From Piliocolobus tephrosceles (lineage: Eukaryota; Chordata; Mammalia; Primates; Cercopithecidae): 64,000 nucleotides of DNA. Positions 13,101 to 23,088 of the stretch are shown in pieces (the first letter of the stretch is position 1; the number at the start of each line of letters is the position of its first letter). The DNA is taken from NCBI RefSeq assembly GCF_002776525.5, contig NC_045441.1, forward strand, positions 108,467,440-108,531,439, written 5' to 3'. A program made the translations under genes and the position numbers. The notes beneath the pieces are model-generated. The model searched no databases, was not told where the DNA came from, and saw only the letters and a list, made by a program, of their open reading frames with translations.

Positions 13101-15904
13101 TCAGTCTGGGATGTGTATTCATCGTGTTTGACTGATAGGCAGAATCACATATATTATGTAAGGTGTTTCTCTCTCTTTCTCTTTGTACCTCTCTCCCTTC
13201 ATCTTTCTCTTTCTCTCCTTAAAACACTATCGCATGACAATGAATAGTAACCATCCACGTGGGGTAGAAACAAAACACAGTCTCTTGGTGTCATTGCAAT
13301 TAAAGATCCTTCGGTAGGGCCAATCTTAAGTGGGAAGAAATCACGGGGGTCTATATTGTGCCACTGCATTAGTGCCTGGTGGTCTCTTCTTTTTATCAGA
13401 GAGGAAAAAGGAAAAACCTATTTTCCATTTGTCTATTATAACCTTACTTATAACAAATGGATATGTTGGTATTTTTTCACGCTATTGTTGGCATTTTGAG
13501 ACTTTAAGTAAATATGAGAACATTTACTGGGACATGAGCACTTGTGGAGAGAAGGAGAGGGTACTTGGAGAATGAATGGCGAAGTGGGAGACTCTGCAGC
13601 ACTAATGTTAAAATTCTGTTATTTCATCTATCTCACCTAGAGTTGGAAATATATAATACCTAAATGTTTTCATTTATGAAGTGTATTATCAGTGTTATTA
13701 TCATTAGTTCTGACTTTTCTAGTGCTTTTTCTTGCTTTTATTTTTTAGAGACAAGGATGCTTTTCACTTAGTGCTGATTTAAAGCCATAGTTCCCAAATT
13801 TATCAACTAATATGTCAACAAGCAGGAGCCTCTAATATCTACAAGGCATACACTGTTGCAATTACAAAGAATTGTCAGGCAGAATTCGGAATTCTTCCAT
13901 GAGAAACTAACTTTGTAGTTTTGGTAGTAGCAAAAAATGATTATTAATTTCTCCCCACAGATGGCCACCAGGTTTACTTAAGTAATGATATCGTAGACAG
14001 CAGTTCTAATATAAATATATTTCTTAACACTGTAGAAGGATTATTTATTATCACCTTTTTTCAAAGTCTTATCTAAGACTAAATGCTCCTGATTATAACG
14101 TCTTTAATGAGTTCTTTTATTTTATTCTAATTTTGAAACACTGCTCTCCCTGACTTAACCTAGGGCTAAAATTGAGTATCAAAATCCCATTGTGGTTTCT
14201 GGTTCATCAGAAAACACACTAAGCTCCCCCAAAAGGCTTATTTCTCTACTTTCTAACAGAGAAGTGAGTCAATCCAGGATAACTAATGCTTTCTGGTCTC
14301 TTTTAATTATTAGAATGCAGGGCTCGGGTTTGACAATGACATTGCGAGGCTGATGCAATACCAGAGGTCTAAGGTTGACAAGAGAAAAAGACAGAGAAAA
14401 AGACAACATTTGCAATGCTCTTCACACTTTTGATTCACTGCTCTTCTTCCTGCCTCACGTTTCAAGCTCAGACTTTTCTTGTTAATACTACACCCTTTCC
14501 TGACACAGAGGTGCACTATTTGTCTTATGGTAGTCTTTTCCTCTGTTGGATGCAGAGTAGCTCTGGTCATGTGGCTTAGAAGTCATGTGTCATGGTCTCC
14601 ACGTCCTGAGGCTTTCATCTGGTATTTTCTGACAAAAGATGCCACAAAAGGAGTCACTGGGTAACTTAGCTAACTTATTCTCTCCTTCATTGGATTCAGC
14701 TCATTGTGCTGCAAAAATAATCTTATACAACATATTTCTCCAAATCCAGAAGTATATGTTTCTTGCATATGGGGATATTTCTTGCATATCCTTTTGGCAT
14801 CTGTAGGAGCCTTATATCCATAAAAGGAATAATGCTTGGAATCACTGTTTTTTTCCCTTTATGGGTTATTTTAATTATAGAAGTATTATCTCTAATTATA
14901 ATCAGGATGTGTATTAATCTTTACAGGAGAACTATATAATTGCTTATTAAATGTTTCTAATAGTTATTAATATAATAATTATTATTAATAAAACTGGGGT
15001 TCAGAATTCCCTCCTTTCATTATTTATTACCTAGGAAAAGACCAGAGAAAATGGTGAATACAATAATGCAAATTAAAAAAAGATCTTGTCTTCTTTTAGA
15101 ACTACATTGATTTAAAATGCATCATTGACGATATCACCGTCATTTAAAGTACTGTACTTTATTCAGGTGGCAGGTTGTATTTGCAAATGCAGAGTTCATC
15201 AGAGAGGGCTTCTTTGTTCCCCACTTCAGTCCCACAAAACTCTTCTGTTATATTGAAACAAAGAATTAGAAAAAATTATTTTTAAAAAATCAGCCTGAAG
15301 CTGTCTCTTTTGTTCTTTAACATACAATACTTCTATTGAGGGTTTCAAATGGAATTTATTCATGTCAGATGCATGAGATTGTACAGTCTCCATTTTGAAA
15401 AGTTATGTATTCTGCATTACTCTTCTGTCCATATTTCTGAGTGTTTTAACTAGTGCTTTGCTTAGGCTGTATTGGATGGTATCTGATCAAAGTAGTTCTA
15501 ATCCCAACATTTTCAGGATGACTTACTATATTTGTGCTATGCCTGCTTTTAAGGTAAAAAAGAGATAAGTTTTTGCTTTTCCCTTTGTGCTGTTTATTCA
15601 TGTAAGTTCAATAAAAATAAAAGAAATACAGAGATGAGTTTCTTGGAATAAAGCGGTTATGATGTTTGCATATATTTATAAAGTATTCCTTCTGATTCTG
15701 AAGAATTTATCTACAAAAGTTTAAATAAAATTTATAATTTATACATATAAACAACACATATATATAAAACAAAAGCATATGAATTATGTATTATGTACTC
15801 TAGAGAAGTAAGAAACAAAATAATGTGCCCTTGTTTAACATGTTAATTTAAAAAGAAATGGAGCAATCTATTACTTTATTACATGAAATGGTGTTATCTA
15901 GCAC
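10121..15904. other. Unique sequence, no gene seen
   Basis: Nearly 5.8 kb with no recognised young repeat. Open frames (for example 11250-11584, 13330-13575, 14310-14570) overlap on both strands, are at most 88 codons, and have no recognisable motif. A CT-rich tract (CTCTCTTTCTCTTTG repeats) lies at about 13164-13222. An AT-rich TAATAATTATTATTAATA patch is at about 14967-14990. Old, undetectable repeats are likely within this span. Confidence 0.5.
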
Positions 15905-16119
15905 AAAGACTGAAAAACTAAGGCCCGCAGGCCTGGTATTCATTTTTGTAAACACAGGTTTATTGGAGCACAGCCATATCCATTTATTTGCATATTGTCT
16001 ATGGTTATGTTTGCCTAAAATGACAGAATTGAACAGCTGCGACAGAGACCATATAACCCACAAAGCCTACAATATTTACTCTCTAGCCACCTAAAGAAAG
16101 AGTTTGCTGACTTCTGATC
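15905..16119. mobile_element. hAT-Charlie-type MER DNA transposon fragment
   Basis: The sequence follows a common non-autonomous mammalian DNA transposon consensus: 'aaggcccgcaggcc', then 'tttttgtaaacacaggttta', 'ttggagcacagccatatcca', 'tgtctatggttatgtttgc', 'cgacagagaccatataaccc', 'aagcctacaatatttactct', and an 'agtttgctgacttctgatc' terminal inverted-repeat end. I believe this is of the MER5 or a related hAT-Charlie family, but the exact name needs a library search. The opposite open frames over it (15848-16094) are by-products. Confidence 0.8.
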
Positions 16120-17904
16120 TAACACATGCATAGGTAAGTCAATATTCCCCAAATTTAGAGGTTGAATGCTGTAACTGTCATATTTTCTAAGGGTAAATTA
16201 TAAATCTATTTTATCTTCGGACAGCCAGGCATGAGACTCAACAACTAGAGCCAACATGTACAAAGAAAGAAAAATTGTATCTCAGAATGCTTAGCATCGG
16301 TAGTACAAGCCTCCACCACTTGAGCTATACTGTAGGAAACTTCTATTAGACACTGAAGGAGCTATTCATTATCTCTGGAAAAGATCTCCCTTCATACAGT
16401 AGAGAGCAAAAGCATCAGCCATTACACCAAGTCTTTTATACCTTACTCTTATGTAAAATGGCAACAAGACCTGTGCTAGCTAGCAGGAGGTCTACAATCT
16501 GCCCTTTCATAAAGCTCTGTCATTCTCAGGAGGAATGACTCCAGAGAAATTGGAATGTGGGGACTGTCTTCAGTTAGCTTACTTTTTTGCTTTCAGGTCT
16601 TGCTTTGATCCCGTATTCATCCCACAATGTGTGTTTGTTAAATTTTTAATTCGTTGAGAGTTGTATACAGCACCATTAAAACAATCTTTTCACATTTAGC
16701 TGTCCTACAAATAATGACGTCACCCCTTGAAAAACTGGCTTCATTAACTTTAATTTTTCATTTGCTTTTCTGTCACTGATTGTTTGAAATATAACCACTC
16801 ATTATTTCCATTCCCTTTCGTTCACTGTTTTAGACTTTATTATTTGGCATTTTTCAGATATATTTCTATCCTCATAGCCACTGAACTTCTTATGATCTAC
16901 TTAACAGTTGTTGACAAACACAGTTGTTCTTTTTAAAAAGTAATCGTCCCTTTATTAGGTATCTATGTTTCCAGTGAAAGCATAAAAGTTGCAAAAATAT
17001 GATATTGATATTTTCAATATGTAAGTCTGCCTTGGTTAAAGATCTAATCTCTATGTTTCTTTGACCTCATAACCTTTTACCTCAACTTTCAGTCTGTGTC
17101 CCATTTAAAAATGTAAATATTATTAGTGCATATAGGAAAGATCACCTCTGTTTGAAAATTGCATATAAATAACTCCAGAGGACTGGAAAGGGGCCTAGGC
17201 TAGAATCATTGCATAAGGATTAGGTCTGTATTACATTAACTACAGAAAGAGAGAATTTCATACATTAACATGGAAAGAGCTAGTGAGGTGGCTGGAGCTG
17301 AAATTATAAACAACACAGAGGTGGGCTAGTAAATGACACTCATGTTGAAAGTTCTTTTCTCCACTGTTGTCTCTCTGAATTTTAAGTATTGTACTAGTTA
17401 TTAACTATCAATACAATCAGGTAATTAAAACAAAATGAAGGTTTTGCTTATACTCCAGAAAACTGAGAAATCTAATAATTCAAGTGTAGGGGTCTAATTT
17501 CCATCTTGTTACATATCTCCTGAAATGACCAAAGGAATATAAAAATAGACACTCATATGCATCAGTTAAAGGACCAGAGGAGTGTTATTACTTCCATTGT
17601 CAGAAATAGCAAAGTATTTCTGCTAGATTTAGTGCAGATGAAATGACAAGACACCGAAGCCTGGTTCAAAATGTCCCTCTGGAGTAAGTGGTTCAGACTC
17701 TCAGGAAGTAATCAGAGGACGGTCTGCCAGACCACTGACACCTTTATAATTGGAAGGATGAACATGGGAGGCAAGGAGATTCTATGGGGCAAATGGAGAG
17801 TTTAAATCCGGTATTACTTCTACTGCTGCGGATAAGGAGCATTTGTAACTAGTTCATTGGGGGACACCCCAGCATTTCCTTGTTTTCCCAGTAGAAATAA
17901 TAAA
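16120..17904. other. Unique sequence, no gene seen
   Basis: No credible coding frame or recent repeat is visible over about 1.8 kb. The region is AT-rich with scattered short A/T tracts and I see nothing further to annotate. Confidence 0.5.
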
Positions 17905-18125
17905 AATAGTCATATTTATACAGAGTTTATTATGTGCCAGTTACTTTTTTAAATGCTTAACATGAATTGTCACACTTAATGCTCCTATTGACCCTGGATA
18001 TAGGTACAGTTATTAAATGAATTTTATCCGTAAGTCAATTAAGGTACATAAAGTTTAAGTGACTTGTCCAAGGTCAGATAATGAGTAAAGGGACTAAGAT
18101 TTACACTCTAGCAGCCTGATTTGAG
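17905..18125 (-). mobile_element. MIR SINE, antisense
   Basis: Plus strand shows 'cagagtttattatgtgccag', then 'tttttaaatgcttaacatga', 'gtcacacttaatgctcctat', 'tgacttgtccaaggtcagat', and finally a degraded 'tttacactctagcagcctga'. This is the full order of a MIR read on the opposite strand, with the core segment well preserved. Confidence 0.88.
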
Positions 18126-18254
18126 ATAACACCCTCAAATGCTATTTTATATGACCTCCTAGAAAGTCAGTTGTGTCACCAGTTCTCTTAGCTTCTTGAC
18201 AATACACAAGGAATTCAACTGGGTATGGCATGTCTAGGTTTTGCCAGATATAGC

Positions 18255-18426
18255 AAACAAAATACAGGATGCCCAGTTACATTTGAATTTCAAATAAACA
18301 ATGAAAGCTTTTTTTTTTTTTTAAACTGTCATTGCATTTTCCTGCGCAATATTTGGCACACACTTAAACTAAAAATGTATTCGTCATTTGTCTGAAATTA
18401 AAGTTTAACCAGGCATTCTGTATCGT
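18255..18426. mobile_element. Palindromic non-autonomous DNA-transposon relic
   Basis: The left half contains 'aatacaggatgcccagttac' followed by 'atttgaatttcaaataaaca', and the right half (about 18378-18424) contains its approximate reverse complement ('gtctgaaattaaagtttaac', 'caggcattctgtat'). The two arms of about 45 bp flank a centre with a T12 run and 'gcgcaatatttggcac'. I recognise this as a frequent palindromic human repeat, probably a MITE-like DNA transposon, without being sure of its family name. Confidence 0.7.
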
Positions 18427-19169
18427 ATCTGCCCACCCTAGGAATGACTCCCTAATGACAAGGAGACAGCCAAAGCAGAAGGAGACACAGGAGCAGCCTC
18501 ACAGCACACCTGGCCTTGAGTGTGGGTAGAAGAGACCTGGTCTCTGTATTCTGGTGCACCAACTTTGCCAAATACAGAAGAAACTGCACAAAGAACTACT
18601 TCCTGTGCTGGGAAAGTTCTGTGTTTAAGCCTGCCCACTGCTTCTCTCAGGAAGTTGGGATTTCACACTGCTAATATAAATTTGCATTTACCAGCCCTCC
18701 ATCTGAATATCTCAAAGCAGAAATCTGAGACCAACTGATGAAATAACCTGGGGCCCCAAACCGAAAAGCTGTGTTTATGAGCAGACTTCCAGCCTGAATT
18801 TCTGCTTCTTCTTTCAAGAATAAATGAACAAATAAAAATCACAGTGAAGATTGTGAAGAGATTCTGCAATATGAAAGAAAGCAACTTTTAGGAAATATCT
18901 ACTTTTATTGCTTAAAAAATCCAGAGAAAGTAGAGGTAAATGTTTTATAGTTTCCACTTGGGACTATCAAAAATTTAACAAAATCAAGTATTAATCGATC
19001 ACCTACTATGAGTATGACATGCTCTGGTGACACAAACTAAAGCAATGGTGGCACCATCAAATACATTTTTGTAAAATGAATTAATGAAACAGTGGGTATT
19101 GGCAAGTATTGTAGAATGAATGAATGAATACGTAAATAAATCTAAAGGAAGGGAGAAAGAATAACTCTT
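18427..19169. other. Unique sequence, possible short L2 remnants
   Basis: No gene is visible. The opposing open frames at 18438-18638 and 18520-18738 have no recognisable motif. 'gatcacctactatgagtatg' near 18996 and 'gaatgaatgaatgaatacgt' near 19112 resemble pieces of L2 3' ends, but they are too short to call firmly. Confidence 0.4.
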
Positions 19170-19448
19170 GGCCGGATGCGGTGGCTCACGCCTGTAATCC
19201 CAGCACTTTGGGAGGCCAAGGCGGGCAGATCACGAGGTCAGGAGATCAAGACCATCCTGGCTAACACAGCGAAACCCTGTCTCTACTAAAAATACAAGAA
19301 GAACAACAAAAATTAGCTGGATATAGTGGCACACACCTGTAGTCCCAGCTACTCAGGAGGTTGAGGCAGTAGAATTGCTTGAACCCAGGAGGTAGAGGTT
19401 GCAGTGAGCTGAGATTGCACCACTGCACTCCATCTTAAAAAAAAAAAA
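19170..19448 (+). mobile_element. Alu element with 3' microdeletion (AluS/Sc-like)
   Basis: Sense Alu starting 'ggccggatgcggtggctcac'. Both arms are present: the left arm ends in an A-rich linker with inserted 'aagaagaacaac', and the right arm continues to 'ccactgcactccatctt' followed by the A-tail. Relative to the Alu consensus, the segment between the two ACTCCA motifs near the 3' end (about 25 bp, normally AGCCTGGGCAACAGAGCGAG) is missing, leaving one copy of the motif. It abuts a second Alu right arm directly. Confidence 0.93.
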
Positions 19449-19606
19449 TTAGCCAGGCGTGGTGCCTCACGGCCATAGTCCTAGCTAGTCAGGAGGCTGA
19501 GGCAGGAGAATTGCTTGAACCTAGGAGGTAGAGGTTACAGTGAGCTGAGATCATGCCACCGTACTCCAGCCTGGGAAACAAAATGGGACTTCATTAAAAA
19601 AAAAAA
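19437..19606 (+). mobile_element. Extra Alu right arm fused to the preceding Alu
   Basis: Directly after the A-tail of the previous Alu comes 'attagccaggcgtggtgcct', which is the start of an Alu right arm, continuing through 'gcaggagaattgcttgaacc' and 'actccagcctgggaaacaaa' to a second A-tail (19596-19606). There is no left arm, so the locus reads left-right-right, a trimer-like Alu. Unequal recombination between two Alus, or a 5'-truncated Alu inserted into the A-tail, would both give this arrangement. Confidence 0.9.
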
Positions 19607-20750
19607 GAACAAGACAGCACATAAAAAGAAATGAGTAGATGACTAATGGGATCTTAAGCCTCCTTTTTTAGAGAGAAGATAAAAGAATTTTTATTTGTAC
19701 ATTGAAAGCTATACTATTGCAGGATGTATTTTGTCAATCTTTGCTGTCATATGAAGGTCAAGATCGAAAAGAAGAATGTGTACAAAGTTGAATATTCAAA
19801 GTAGAAGATTGAGAAAGATCTGCTGGCTCCATACTCAACATCCATCTAAATTCCTTTCAAGGTGGCTTCTGAAATTGCAGATGGTGGAAAACCACATCTT
19901 ATTTCCTGACCCTGTTACAACTAAAATTCTATATGAATAAAGTCCACTGCTAGATACACTCAAATGAGATTTGGGAGATGGAAGTGAAGCAAAAGATTTT
20001 TCTATTTCTACTGGAAATCATGGTTAAAAAAAAGTCATGTGCTTTATTTTCTGCTATATCATTAGCAGAGGTCCTAATTCCTGGCCACTAGATTCACTGA
20101 TGTCAAGTAAGAATGTGTGGCATCTGTTGTGCTGTATAGATTGCAACAGGCATAACATTGGTTTGAAGCTGGTACCTTGGAAAGGAAATTTCCAGATGGC
20201 GTTGCCTTACTGATTGATAAGAGTGGTTTCTGGCCGGTAGTAGTGGCAGCAAGATTCTGGAGGCTACAGTACATGATTCTGGAGCCTATAGTAGACCATG
20301 TTTCACATTAGATGATTTTTTTTTCATTACAGAGGAAGTGTCTCTCCCTTGGTGACCAAGTTCCATAGTGTGTGTATAGGAGTTATTCCTGAAATCTCAA
20401 CAATAATTTGTTTCTTCAGAATTCCTGGCAATTTTGTAAGCCATGTACTCTGTAATACATCTATCTCAGCTTATGCTAGGTAGAGTGAATTCTGTTTCCT
20501 ACAACAAAAATCTAAACATACAAAAGGCCTGACAACAGAGATTGAGATGAGAAGTAAAGAAGCATGAGAACAGGCTGGAAAAGGACGTGTAGATAAAATC
20601 AACTGCAAGGCTAAGAATGAAATTTAAAAATTTAAATTTGCATTAAATGCAGTAAAGATTAGAAATCACATTACAGAAAGCTAAATAGTGCTGTGATAGA
20701 CAAACTTAGGAAGCCCTCCAGAAAACAGGACAGAGACGAATGCTTATTAC
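19607..20750. other. Unique sequence, no gene seen
   Basis: About 1.1 kb without recognised repeats. The minus-strand frame at 20074-20274 lacks any recognisable motif. I see no RNA gene or regulatory signal that I could defend. Confidence 0.5.

Positions 20751-20778
<28 letters not shown>
20751..20778. repeat. Poly(A) run of 28
   Basis: Uninterrupted A28 lying only nine bases upstream of the 5' end of the next Alu. It is not part of that Alu, whose own tail is at the other end. It may be the tail of an otherwise unrecognisable retroposon or a slippage-expanded tract. Confidence 0.95.
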
Positions 20779-20781
<3 letters not shown>

Positions 20782-20787
20782 AAAACA

Positions 20788-21098
20788 GGCCAGGCACAGT
20801 GGCTCACTCTTGTAATCCCAGCACTTTGGAAGGCCGAGGTGGGTGGATCACCTGGGATCAGGAGTTCGAGACAAGCCTGGCCAACATAGTGAAACCCCGT
20901 CTGTACTAAAAATACAAAAATTAGCTGTGTATGGTGGTGGGCGACTGTAGTCCCAGCTACTAGGGAGGTTGAGGTGAGAGAATAGTTTATAGTTTGAGCC
21001 TGGGAGGCGGAGGTTGCAGTGAGCCAAGATCGCCCCATTGCACTCCAGCCTTGGTGACAAGAGCGAAATGCTGTCTCAAACAAAAACAAAAACAAAAC
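20788..21098 (+). mobile_element. Alu element, sense (AluS-like)
   Basis: Complete dimer beginning 'ggccaggcacagtggctcac', with middle linker 'actaaaaatacaaaaattag' and ending 'ctgtctcaaacaaaaacaaa'. It carries a small inserted duplication in the right arm ('agtttatagtttgagcct'). The 7-bp 'taaaaca' directly before the element (20781-20787) recurs just after its tail (21101-21107) and is a likely target-site duplication. The 129-codon minus-strand frame across it (20706-21095) is Alu antisense translation. Confidence 0.95.
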
Positions 21099-21192
21099 AG
21101 TAAAACAATGTGGTAGACAAAGCTATGATAGGATATTAAATATGTAGATAATAAGTTTTACATAGGAGAAACCAGAATTAAAAAGATACAGT

Positions 21193-21648
21193 TGTTATGC
21201 CCAGACCGTTTATTCCCCAGAGAAGACCACCAGAGTCCGGAGTCAAAGCCAAGCGGCAAGGATCTTTATTACAGGTTCGAACCTGGAACTTCCTCACTAG
21301 TCATGAGACAAGCGGGAAAGTTCCTTAACTGGGCTCCAGACAGCATTTTTATAGTCAGGGGTAAACAGGTACAGTCATAGGGGATTTTGTACACATCAGA
21401 CTTAAGATTGGCTGACATTTGAACAAGGTGATTTGGCTGGTTATGATCGGTTCCCGCCATTGCTGGTATTTCGGTTACATTTTGAAACACTGATGACGTT
21501 TATCAGGGGCTTACAGGGTAGGGGTAGGGCTTGTTTTCCCGGTCTGCTCACTCGGTCTGTTCTGCTTTCTAGATTCCTGGAATTGTTTGCCTAAGTTAGT
21601 TCGGGAGTTGTTTTGCAGCCCTGGTCCCTGCTGTCCTGGTCCCTTTCA
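21193..21648 (-). mobile_element. Solo LTR of a class I endogenous retrovirus
   Basis: A 456-bp solo LTR in antisense orientation. On the plus strand it begins TGTTATGCCC and ends CCCTTTCA, so it has TG...CA termini, and it is flanked on both sides by the 4-bp CAGT (21189-21192 and 21649-21652), the size typical of gammaretrovirus-like integration. Read on the minus strand, a TATA-like box (CTATAAAAATG, 21343-21353) is followed by an AATAAA poly(A) signal (21265-21270), with another AATAAA near the 3' end (21209-21214). No internal retroviral genes are adjacent, so the provirus has recombined to a solo LTR. The exact LTR family is not named here. Confidence 0.85.
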
Positions 21649-21652
21649 CAGT

Positions 21653-22154
21653 AACTGTAAATGAGATGACTGGGGCAAACAAAATACAAAAGAAAACTTA
21701 ATTCAGAAAACTACAGATATGAGTGTGGAGAACACAGTCTTCTCTAAAGTTTCAGGTAAAATTTCCTGATGACATGTTGGAATTTAAAGATAAGTAAAAA
21801 GTATATGATCGTCCAGGCCCAAACGAAAACAATCTTGCAAAGGCTAGTTTTCATAAAAAGAGAGAAGCAAAGACTTTTTGCTCTATACCATCCAGTGACA
21901 GAGCATGATGAAAAGTGTACAAAACTTTGAGGGAAGCTAAGAACTATAATGCTAGCCAAATTATATAACATCAATAGGAGGAGCTTGCGACACACAAGAA
22001 CTCAAAGCATGCCACCTATGGGGCCTTGCTGAAAGCAGTTATGCAATAACCAGATAATTAAAGTAAATTCATGAAGACTATGGTAGGTGTAATATAACCT
22101 ACATTATTTCCCTTACAGGGGAAACCCTGCTTACAAAATAGAAGTTAGAGTTGA
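21653..22154. other. Unique sequence between LTR and L1
   Basis: About 500 bp without identifiable repeats. The 83-codon minus-strand frame at 21744-21995 is hydrophobic but has no recognisable family and starts within AT-rich sequence, so I do not call it. Confidence 0.5.
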
Positions 22155-22167
22155 AATAGAAATTACT
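22155..22167 (+). repeat. Target-site duplication, 5' copy, of the L1
   Basis: The 13-bp 'aatagaaattact' immediately precedes the L1 5' end. It matches 'aataaaaattact' after the L1 A-rich tail (26958-26970) at 12 of 13 positions. A flanking duplication of this size is the signature of target-primed reverse transcription. Confidence 0.85.
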
Positions 22168-23088
22168 TGGTAGCTGGCAAGATGGCCGAATAAAAACAGC
22201 TCCGTCTGCAGCTCCCAGGGAGATCAATGCAGAAGGCAGATGATTTAGACAGTGGGTGCAGCCTATGGAGAGCAAGCCAAAGCAGGGTGGGGTGTCACCT
22301 CACCCAGGAACTCCCTCCCCTAGCCAAGGAAAGTCTTGAGGGACTGTGCTATGAGGAAAGGTGCATTCCAGGCCAGATACTATGCTTTTCCCACAGTCTT
22401 CACAACCCACATACTAGGAGATTCCTTCAGGTGGCTATGCCACGAGGGCTCTGGGTTTCAAGCACAAAACTGGATGGCCATTTGGGCAGACACCGAGTTA
22501 GCTGCAGGCATTTTTTTTCATACCCCAGTGGTGCCTGGAACACTAGTGAGACAGAATCATTCACTCCCCTGGAAAGGGAGCTGAAGTCAGGGAGCCAAGT
22601 GGTCCAGCTCAGCAGATTCCACCCCCACAGAGCTCAGCAAGCTAAAATCCATTGGCTTGAAATTCCTGCTGCAAGCACATCAGTCTGAAGTCGACCTGGG
22701 GCACTCCAGTTTGGTGGGGGGAGGGTCATCTGCCATTACTGAGGCTTGAGTAGGCTGTTTTCCCCTCACAGTGTAAACAAAGCCTCCAGGAAGTTTGAAC
22801 AGGGCGGAGCCCACCTCGGCTGGGCAAAGCTGCTGTGTCTAGACTGCCTCTCTAGGGCAGAGCATCTCTAAAAGAAAGGCAGCATCTCTAGTCAGGGACT
22901 TATAGATAAAACTCCTATCTCCCTGGAACAGAGCACCTGTTGGAAGGGGCAGCTGTGGGCACAGCTTCAGCAGACTTAAATGTTCCTGCCTGCTGACTCT
23001 GAAGAGAGCAGCCGTTCACATAGCACAGCACTCGAGCTCTGCTAAGGGATGGACTGCCTCCTCAAGTGGGTCACTAGATCTGTACAGG
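22168..23088 (+). promoter_or_regulatory. Degenerate L1 5' UTR (internal promoter region)
   Basis: This part of the L1 corresponds to the internal RNA polymerase II promoter region. It retains the AAGATGGCC start motif and the segments 'gcttgaaattcctgctgc', 'ttactgaggcttgagtaggc' and 'gactgcctcctcaagtgggt'. It has lost most CpGs by C-to-T decay. An open frame of 153 codons (22227-22688) runs through it but has no protein family, and L1 5' UTRs are not translated in this sense. Residual sense or antisense promoter activity is possible in principle but not shown by the sequence. Confidence 0.75.
22614..22831 (+). repeat. 218-bp 5' UTR segment, donor copy
   Basis: This stretch of the L1 5' UTR recurs at 24,694-24,911 inside the ORF2 region. 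Over the first 207 bp the two align without gaps and differ at six positions (97%). The next 11 bp add three mismatches. It lies at its normal place in the L1 5' UTR, so it is the source copy. Confidence 0.95.

Noticed and set aside
20706..21095. 129-codon open frame on the minus strand
   Set aside because: It is antisense translation of an Alu and the adjacent poly(A) run (poly-Phe stretch), not a gene.
22227..22688. 153-codon open frame, the longest in the window
   Set aside because: It lies within L1 5' UTR sequence in sense orientation, which is not a coding part of L1. Its tail recurs at 24,768 only because the DNA was duplicated.
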